13,513 nt of DNA, from contig DXNX01000013.1 in the NCBI GenBank assembly GCA_019413245.1, positions 12,731 through 26,243 on the forward strand. Reading direction: 5' to 3'. Below the pieces are notes generated by a model. That model saw nothing but the letters and a program-made list of their open reading frames with translations. It ran no database searches and was not told the origin of the DNA. Shown here one piece after another: positions 9,908 to 13,513 of this stretch; the first letter of the stretch is position 1, and each line of letters starts with the position of its first letter. Source of the stretch: Oscillospiraceae bacterium (GTDB lineage: Bacteria; Bacillota; Clostridia; Oscillospirales; Ruminococcaceae). The translations under genes were made by a program, and so were the position numbers.

Positions 9908-11380
9908 TCACAGCTTTTTGTTGGTGTTGGACTGGCTCAGCGGCCGGTCATACACAATGTTCATGGGTTCTTTGGGCGGGTCCACCGGGTATTCGCCGGT
10001 GAAGCAGCCCACACAGTAGCCGCATTTGCTCTTGGGGGCCAGCTGCTGCACATGTTCGATGCTCAGGTAGCCCAGGGTGTCCGAACCCACCAGCTTGTTG
10101 ATCTCTTCCACCGTGTGACCGGTGGCGATCAGCAGCTTTTCGTCCGGAATGTCGGTGCCGAAATAGCACGGATGGGCAAAAGGCGGGGCGGAAATGCGGT
10201 AATGCACTTCCTTGGCACCGGCATCCCGCAGCAGCTTGATGGTACGGGCGCTGGTGGTACCGCGGACGATGGAGTCGTCCACCAGCACCACGCGCTTACC
10301 TGCCACAGTGGAGGAAATGGCGTTCAGCTTGATGCGCACGTTGCTCTCCCGCTGGGCCTGGCTGCCCTGAATGAAGGTGCGACCCACATACTTGTTTTTG
10401 ATGAAGCCCACACCGTAGGGAATGCCGCTCTCCTGGGCAAAGCCAAGGGCGGCGTCCAGGCCGGAGTCCGGCGCGCCAATGACCACATCGGCATCTACCG
10501 GGTGCTCCTGTGCCAGAAAACGGCCGGCCTGCAGGCGGGCCTCATGGACGCAGGTGCCCTCGATGACCGAGTCCGGACGGGCAAAATAGATATACTCAAA
10601 CACGCACAGGGTGTGTGGGGCGGTGTTGCAGTGGGTGCGGATGCTGCGCAGACCATTGCGGTCGGCTACCACGATCTCGCCGGGCTCCACATCCCGCAGC
10701 ATGGTGGCGCCAACGGCGTCCAGGGCGCAGGATTCCGAAGCAAAGGCAAAACCGGAACCGTCGGGCAGGGCACCGATGCACAGGGGGCGGAAGCCGTGGG
10801 GGTCACGGGCAGCGATCAGCTTGGTGTGGGTCATGATGACCAGGCTGTATGCACCCTCGATCTGTTCCATAGTGCGGCAGACGGCGGTTTCGATGTCAGG
10901 GGAAATCAGGCGGTTCTGGGTCAGCAGATAGCCGATGACCTCGGTGTCCGAGGTGCCGTGGAAGATGGAACCGCTCATTTCCAGCCGGTGGCGCAGTCGG
11001 GCGGCATTGGTCAGGTTGCCGTTGTGGCACACCGCCATGGCACCCTTGCAGTGGTGCAGTACCATGGGCTGGGCGTTGGAGCGGCTGCGCTGGCCGGAGG
11101 TGGCGTACCGCACATGGCCGGTGGCCATCTTGGCGCCGTGGGGCAGGTCTTCCAGCACACGTTTGGTGAACACTTCGCTCACCAGACCCAGGTCACGATG
11201 CCCGGTCAGGACGCCGTCCACATTCAGGGCAATGCCGCAGCTTTCCTGCCCGCGATGCTGCAGGGCATACAAAGCACTGTACACGGCACTGACCATGTCG
11301 GTGCGGCCGGTGGAATCATAGATGCCGAATACACCGCATTCTTCGTGCAGGCCGGTGTTGTCAAGGCTCATTTCGCTCAT
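9908..11380 (-). CDS. purF: Amidophosphoribosyltransferase (Fe-S, propeptide type)
   Basis: PurF makes 5-phosphoribosylamine from PRPP and glutamine, the committed first step and the usual point of nucleotide feedback. The 490-residue protein has an N-terminal Ntn glutaminase whose nucleophile Cys15 follows a 14-residue propeptide ending HEE, like the cleaved leader of B. subtilis PurF. HRGQESCGIA (about 42-51) and CHNGNLTN (about 118-125) are glutaminase motifs. The PRPP site VDDSIVRGTT lies at about 367-376. Cys259, Cys405, Cys456 and Cys459 fit the 4Fe-4S ligand spacing of the B. subtilis enzyme, and Cys453 is an extra nearby cysteine. The start ATG at 11378-11380 has CGGAG (within 11387-11392) 7 nt upstream; an in-frame TTG eight codons earlier lies upstream of that SD. 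It follows purC by 40 nt. The Fe-S cluster makes an oxygen-sensitive enzyme likely, consistent with an anaerobe. Confidence 0.98.
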   Translation of the reverse strand: MSEMSLDNTGLHEECGVFGIYDSTGRTDMVSAVYSALYALQHRGQESCGIALNVDGVLTGHRDLGLVSEVFTKRVLEDLPHGAKMATGHVRYATSGQRSRSNAQPMVLHHCKGAMAVCHNGNLTNAARLRHRLEMSGSIFHGTSDTEVIGYLLTQNRLISPDIETAVCRTMEQIEGAYSLVIMTHTKLIAARDPHGFRPLCIGALPDGSGFAFASESCALDAVGATMLRDVEPGEIVVADRNGLRSIRTHCNTAPHTLCVFEYIYFARPDSVIEGTCVHEARLQAGRFLAQEHPVDADVVIGAPDSGLDAALGFAQESGIPYGVGFIKNKYVGRTFIQGSQAQRESNVRIKLNAISSTVAGKRVVLVDDSIVRGTTSARTIKLLRDAGAKEVHYRISAPPFAHPCYFGTDIPDEKLLIATGHTVEEINKLVGSDTLGYLSIEHVQQLAPKSKCGYCVGCFTGEYPVDPPKEPMNIVYDRPLSQSNTNKKL

Positions 11381-11420
11381 TACAATACTCCGTTCTTCAA
11401 GCAAAGGATGCGTAGGTATC

Positions 11421-12134
11421 TCAGCCCAGCAGACGCTTCATGACTTCCTGGTAAGCGTCGGCCTCACCGCCCATATCGCGGCGGAACAGGTCCTTGTCCA
11501 GGTGAGCGCCGGTGGTGGCATCCCAGAAACGGCAGGTGTCGGGGCTGATTTCGTCGGCCAGGATGATGGTGCCATCGGGCAGACGGCCGAACTCCAGCTT
11601 GAAGTCAATCAGACGGATGTTGGCATCCAGAAGGATCTTCTTCAGCACATCGTTGACCTTGAAAGCGTAACGGGTGATGGTGTCGATCTCTTCCTGGGTG
11701 GCCAGGTCCAGAGCCAGGGCATAGTAATGGTTGATGAACGGGTCATGCAGATCGTCGTTCTTGTAGCTGAATTCCAGAATGGGAGTCTTGAACGGGGTGC
11801 CTTCGGGCACGCCCATGCGCAGGCTGAAGTGACCGGCGGCGACGTTGCGGATGATGACTTCCAGAGGAACGATCTCCACCTTCTTCACGAAGGTGTCACG
11901 GTCGTTGATCTCTTCCACATAGTGGGTGGGGACGCCCTCTTTTTCCAGCTTCTGCATCAGAGCGTTGGAGAGCTTGTTGTTGACGATGCCCTTGTCACGG
12001 ATGGTGCCCTTCTTTTCGCCGTCGCCGGCAGTGGCGTCATCCTTGTAGTGAACCATAACGATTTCGGGGTCGCTGGTAGCGAAAACCTGCTTGGCCTTGC
12101 CTTCGTACATCTGATCCAGAACTTTGATATCCAT
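11421..12134 (-). CDS. purC: SAICAR synthetase
   Basis: PurC condenses CAIR with aspartate using ATP to give SAICAR, the seventh step to IMP. The 237-residue protein matches the bacterial monofunctional length. Motifs seen: MYEGKAKQVF (residues 9-18), KDDATAGDGEKKGTI (31-45), PLEVIIRNVAAGHFS (90-104), LIDFKLEFG (175-183) and LADEISPDTCRFWD (192-205). These cover the nucleotide- and substrate-binding stretches of the family. The frame is open 39 codons further upstream, but MDIKVLDQ is the right start: AAAGGAG at 12144-12150 lies 9 nt before it, and the upstream extension has no family character and begins only 9 nt after the purE stop. A 126-nt gap separates it from purE, the largest in the operon, and this gap may hold a secondary promoter. 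Confidence 0.97.
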   Translation of the reverse strand: MDIKVLDQMYEGKAKQVFATSDPEIVMVHYKDDATAGDGEKKGTIRDKGIVNNKLSNALMQKLEKEGVPTHYVEEINDRDTFVKKVEIVPLEVIIRNVAAGHFSLRMGVPEGTPFKTPILEFSYKNDDLHDPFINHYYALALDLATQEEIDTITRYAFKVNDVLKKILLDANIRLIDFKLEFGRLPDGTIILADEISPDTCRFWDATTGAHLDKDLFRRDMGGEADAYQEVMKRLLG

Positions 12135-12185
12135 GATAAAACTCTCCTTTTGTTTTATGAAATTCCACTTTTCTATATAGGCGAA

Positions 12186-12198
12186 CGGCACGGTGCCG
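12186..12198. repeat. Perfect 6+1+6 dyad in the purE-purC gap
   Basis: CGGCAC and GTGCCG flank a single central base, giving a 13-bp perfect dyad. In RNA it could form only a short 5-bp stem, and no T-tract follows, so it is not a terminator. It lies just downstream of the expected start site of the candidate purC promoter, a place where an operator would act. The sequence CCGAAC overlaps its right edge at 12196-12201, but the AT-rich flanks of a Bacillus/Lactococcus PurBox are absent. Confidence 0.4.
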
Positions 12199-12219
12199 AA
12201 CGCAGGGTCCCACAACTCT

Positions 12220-12248
12220 ATTGTACCTGTTTTCGCGGTACGGCGCAA
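12220..12248 (-). promoter_or_regulatory. Candidate internal promoter for purC onward
   Basis: On the minus strand TTGCGC (12243-12248) and TACAAT (12220-12225) are separated by 17 nt, giving a plausible sigma-70-type promoter with a good -10 and a poor -35. The expected start is near 12213, about 80 nt before purC. It would let purC and the genes after it be transcribed independently of the purE leader. A small stem, AACACA/TGTGTT with loop GTTT (12247-12262), begins inside the purE stop codon and overlaps the -35; no U-tract follows it. This is a pattern match only. Confidence 0.4.
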
Positions 12249-12260
12249 CACAAAACTGTG

Positions 12261-12767
12261 TTACAGGGCAGCGGCTTCGGCGGCCACGGCAGCGTCCTTT
12301 TTGGCGATAGCGGCGGCGGTGTCGGCACGGAAAGCGGCCAGTTTGCCGGCCAGTTCCTCATCGGCCACGGCCAGGATAGCCACAGCCAGATAAGCGGCGT
12401 TCTTGGCGCCGTTCAGGGCAACGGTGGCCACAGGGAAACCGGAAGGCATCTGCACGGTGGCCAGCAGGGCATCCATGCCGTCCATGGCGCCGCCCTTCAT
12501 GGGGATGCCGATGACCGGCAGGGTGGTGTTGGCGGCAAAGGCACCGGCCAGGTGAGCCGCCATGCCGGCCGCGCACAGGATGACGCCGAACCCGTTCTCA
12601 CGGGCACTCTTGGCAAAAGCGGCAGCGGCTTCCGGGGTACGGTGGGCCGACAGGATGTGAGCCTCAAACGGAACGTCAAACTCCTTCAGGATGCTGCAGG
12701 CACCCTTCACGACCGGCCAGTCGCTGTCCGAACCCATGATCACGGCTACTTTCTTGCGGTTTTCCAT
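12261..12767 (-). CDS. purE: 5-(carboxyamino)imidazole ribonucleotide mutase / AIR carboxylase
   Basis: PurE forms CAIR at the sixth step to IMP. The classical bacterial enzyme rearranges N5-CAIR made by PurK; class II enzymes carboxylate AIR directly. The 168-residue protein shows GSDSDW (12-17), SAHRTP (40-45), the substrate loop [10 protein letters not shown] (66-75) with the conserved His72, and [21 protein letters not shown] (105-125). These place it in the class-I-like group, although E. coli PurE has GAGGAAHLPG where this one has [10 protein letters not shown]. The C-terminus is an Ala/Lys-rich tail. It is the first gene of the operon, with GGAGG (12776-12780) 8 nt before the ATG and a terminator hairpin directly upstream. 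No purK is seen in the window, so either purK lies elsewhere or this enzyme accepts AIR and CO2. Confidence 0.96.
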   Translation of the reverse strand: MENRKKVAVIMGSDSDWPVVKGACSILKEFDVPFEAHILSAHRTPEAAAAFAKSARENGFGVILCAAGMAAHLAGAFAANTTLPVIGIPMKGGAMDGMDALLATVQMPSGFPVATVALNGAKNAAYLAVAILAVADEELAGKLAAFRADTAAAIAKKDAAVAAEAAAL

Positions 12768-12783
12768 AAACTTGACCTCCCTG

Positions 12784-12822
12784 AAAAATAAAACAGCGCA
12801 GCGTATACATATACACTGCGCT
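12784..12822 (-). terminator. Intrinsic terminator / attenuator in the purE leader
   Basis: On the minus strand AGCGCAG (12822-12816) pairs perfectly with CTGCGCT (12801-12795). Inside that, after one mismatch, GTAT pairs with ATAC around a 4-nt loop. The stem is followed at once by TTTTATTTTT (12793-12784), 9 of 10 bases being U in RNA. This is a textbook Rho-independent terminator, and it ends 17 nt before the purE ATG, just ahead of the purE SD. It works only in the purE direction, as no T-run follows on the plus strand. Its location makes it a regulated attenuator rather than an end-of-gene terminator, because the only upstream coding frame on that strand is the short leader ORF. Confidence 0.85.
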
Positions 12823-12908
12823 TACTGGTGATGAGATACACGGCTGCCCCGCTTCGGCGTGCAAGGATGCACGCGCATGGAAATTTCGTTGTACAACGGA
12901 TACGGCAC
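12822..12908 (-). CDS. Putative 28-codon leader peptide upstream of purE
   Basis: A GTG-initiated frame of 28 codons plus TAA lies in the purE leader. The peptide begins MPYPLYNEIS, has MRVHPCTPKRG in the middle and ends SRVSHHQ. Four of its 28 residues are proline, three are histidine, and the half after residue 11 is basic. A full AAGGAGG SD (12916-12922) stands 7 nt before the GTG, better than that of several pur genes. The last A of the TAA is also the first base of the terminator stem, so a ribosome at the stop would cover the 5' arm of the terminator. No run of one amino acid is seen, so classical amino-acid starvation attenuation is unlikely; an arrest peptide or a translation-rate sensor is more plausible. 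I do not recognise the peptide family. The frame and its placement are seen; the function is inferred. Confidence 0.6.
   Translation of the reverse strand: MPYPLYNEISMRVHPCTPKRGSRVSHHQ
12857..12874 (-). other. Leader hairpin inside the short ORF
   Basis: GCGTGCA and TGCACGC form a perfect 7-bp stem with loop TCCT on the minus-strand transcript, inside the short leader ORF. The loop and the next base (TCCTT) are complementary to the AAGGA core of the ORF's own SD. A second arrangement can therefore pair the SD region with GCGTGCATCCTTG, with a GGG bulge. A 12-bp perfect palindrome CGTTGTACAACG (12887-12898) lies just before it. These structures suggest a folded leader but no thermodynamic calculation was done. 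Confidence 0.4.
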
Positions 12909-12915
12909 AGCGCAC

Positions 12916-12922
12916 CCTCCTT
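12916..12922 (-). promoter_or_regulatory. Strong ribosome site of the leader ORF
   Basis: AAGGAGG on the minus strand, 7 nt before a GTG codon, with no pur gene start within 140 nt. An SD of this quality in a leader is the main evidence that the 28-codon frame is translated. The spacer bases TGCGCT between SD and start repeat the terminator's 3' arm and could pair with the terminator's 5' arm. Confidence 0.65.
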
Positions 12923-12949
12923 ACAAAGATTTGCCCGGGAAATAGTGGG

Positions 12950-13047
12950 GCATCCTGTAAATTTAGTGTAAAGCCGGATGGGAATAATTGCAAGTATGAA
13001 AAAAGTTTTTCAGCCAACTACCCATCCGCCGGGACTTTACAGGGTGC
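12950..13047. repeat. Nested inverted repeat in the divergent intergenic region
   Basis: The outer arms are GCATCCTGTAAA (12950-12961) and TTTACAGGGTGC (13036-13047), 11 of 12 positions complementary. The inner arms CGGATGGG (12975-12982) and CCCATCCG (13021-13028) are perfectly complementary. The centre holds the near-palindromic A/T tract GAAAAAAGTTTTTC (12998-13011). The left half has an additional TGTAAA copy (12967-12972), so the halves differ by 6 nt in spacing. The candidate purE promoter lies in the left half. It could be paired operator sites, a cruciform-forming element or a very small MITE remnant; no target-site duplication is visible. The stretch from 13048 to 13119 shows no feature I can support. 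Confidence 0.5.
12965..12993 (-). promoter_or_regulatory. Candidate main promoter of the purE operon
   Basis: On the minus strand TTGCAA (12988-12993) and TACACT (12965-12970) are 17 nt apart, each matching four of six consensus positions. The expected start near 12958 would give a leader of about 190 nt that includes the short ORF and the terminator. It is the best-spaced pair I found upstream of the leader SD, but both hexamers are imperfect, so activation or repression by a bound protein is possible. Confidence 0.45.
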
Positions 13048-13119
13048 TTTTTGTCGATTTTGATGGGCTTGCCGGAATGGAAGTATGACTTTATAACAGC
13101 CCGAGGGATCGCTTTTGTC

Positions 13120-13148
13120 TTGTTGCAGTTCTGCGAAAGTGCTATACT
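13120..13148 (+). promoter_or_regulatory. Promoter of the divergent acyltransferase gene
   Basis: TGCTATACT supplies an extended -10 (TATACT at 13143-13148 with TG two bases earlier), and TTGTTG (13120-13125) is a fair -35 at 17-nt spacing. The expected start is near 13155, leaving an untranslated leader of about 24 nt that carries AAAGGGG (13164-13170). Confidence 0.6.
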
Positions 13149-13178
13149 GACAGAAGAAACGCGAAAGGGGCGATATGT

Positions 13179-13513
13179 ATGTCGATTTTGTCGTATCGGA
13201 AACAGGTGCTGGTGCTGGGCCGCGGTGGCTTCGGCAAACAGCTGGGCGAAATGCTGGCCGATACCGGATGGGGAACGCCGGTATATCTGGACGACAACGC
13301 ACCCGACTGTGCAGGTACCATGCGGGACTTTGTGGACCCGGAACTGCAGCGCCGCTGCCAGGCTGCTTTTGTGGCGGTGGGGGACAACCAGCTGCGCAGG
13401 GGCCTGCTGCAAAAGCTGCGTGCGGCGGGGTACCAGCTGCCGGTGTTCATCCATCCGGCAGCGGAAGTCTGCTCCTCCGCCCATCTGGGAGCAGGAACGG
13501 TGGTACTGCCCTT
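13179..13513 (+). CDS. NeuD/PglD-like sugar O/N-acyltransferase (partial, N-terminal part)
   Basis: The frame runs from ATG at 13179 to the right edge, giving 111 codons with no stop. It starts MSILSYRKQVLVLGRGGFGKQ: a beta strand followed by GRGGFG, the nucleotide-sugar binding loop of the PglD/NeuD N-terminal domain (compare GAGGHG in PglD). VAVGDN in the middle is a second Rossmann-like strand and turn. From about residue 90, FIHPAAEVCSSAHLGAGTVV begins a left-handed beta-helix acyltransferase repeat (hexapeptide type). Relatives acetylate UDP-linked amino sugars or sialic acids for surface glycans. AAAGGGG lies 8 nt before the start; an ATG at 13175 in another frame gives a low-complexity Gly/Ala-rich product and is rejected. 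The gene is transcribed away from purE. The substrate cannot be told from this fragment. Confidence 0.8.
   Translation, partial: MSILSYRKQVLVLGRGGFGKQLGEMLADTGWGTPVYLDDNAPDCAGTMRDFVDPELQRRCQAAFVAVGDNQLRRGLLQKLRAAGYQLPVFIHPAAEVCSSAHLGAGTVVLP

Noticed and set aside
12192..12204. PurR PurBox around CCGAAC in the purE-purC gap
   Set aside because: Only the six core bases match; the AT-rich flanks of the known box are replaced by GC-rich sequence and there is no second box.
12135..12251. 39-codon N-terminal extension of purC
   Set aside because: No SD and no family similarity; the internal ATG at 12134 has AAAGGAG at 9 nt and gives the normal protein length.
10052..12791. Plus-strand frames of 463 and 489 codons opposite purF, purC and purE
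   Set aside because: They run across gene boundaries and through the terminator region, with no motif or SD; explained by codon bias of the minus-strand genes.
12768..12960. Guanine riboswitch, PRPP/ykkC-like element or T-box in the purE leader
   Set aside because: I looked for the conserved purine-aptamer loops and TTTCTAC-like core, ykkC core blocks and the T-box AGGGTGGNACCGCG sequence and found none. A covariance-model scan would settle it.
12676..13017. 113-codon minus-strand frame running from the leader into purE
   Set aside because: It crosses the candidate promoter, the terminator and the purE start out of frame and has no SD. The 28-codon frame at 12822-12908 is the one with a proper ribosome site.
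12963..13484. 173-codon minus-strand frame opposite the acyltransferase gene
   Set aside because: Antisense to a recognisable NeuD/PglD-like frame with its own promoter and SD; no motif in the product.
1..13513. CRISPR array, tRNA, rRNA, insertion sequence or prophage element
   Set aside because: No regularly spaced repeats, no tRNA-like folds, no transposase or integrase motifs were seen on either strand.

Overview
This window is almost entirely one minus-strand de novo purine biosynthesis operon. Read 5'->3' from right to left the order is purE, purC, purF, purM, purN, a stand-alone IMP cyclohydrolase (PurO-type), a stand-alone AICAR formyltransferase, purD, purL and purB (cut by the left edge). 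Together these encode all ten steps from PRPP to IMP, and PurB also serves the AMP branch. Gaps between genes are short (a 4-nt overlap up to 40 nt), except for 126 nt between purE and purC. Nearly every gene has its own AAGGAG-type Shine-Dalgarno (SD) sequence.

The organism looks like a high-GC member of the Clostridia, most likely Oscillospiraceae/Ruminococcaceae (Faecalibacterium, Gemmiger or Subdoligranulum-like). The reasons are strong AGGAGG ribosome sites, GC-rich third codon positions, a single-chain clade-II PurL with fused glutaminase, an Fe-S type PurF with propeptide, split PurH functions and a PurE without an adjacent purK. The genus is an inference.

The right end (12768-13178) is a divergent intergenic region and the least routine part. 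On the minus strand it holds a candidate promoter and a leader of about 190 nt. The leader contains a 28-codon open frame with a near-perfect SD. Its stop codon overlaps the first base of a strong intrinsic terminator that sits just before the purE ribosome site. This is the layout of a translation-dependent attenuator, and I see no guanine riboswitch, PRPP/ykkC-like element or T-box in its place. A nested inverted repeat of about 98 bp surrounds the candidate purE promoter.

On the plus strand, a promoter with extended -10 drives the start of a NeuD/PglD-like sugar acyltransferase gene that runs off the right edge. This suggests that a surface-glycan locus begins there.

How the genes work together: PurF makes phosphoribosylamine, PurD adds glycine, PurN formylates, PurL amidates and PurM closes the imidazole ring. 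PurE and PurC then add the carboxylate and aspartate, PurB releases fumarate, the formyltransferase makes FAICAR and the PurO-type enzyme closes the second ring to give IMP.
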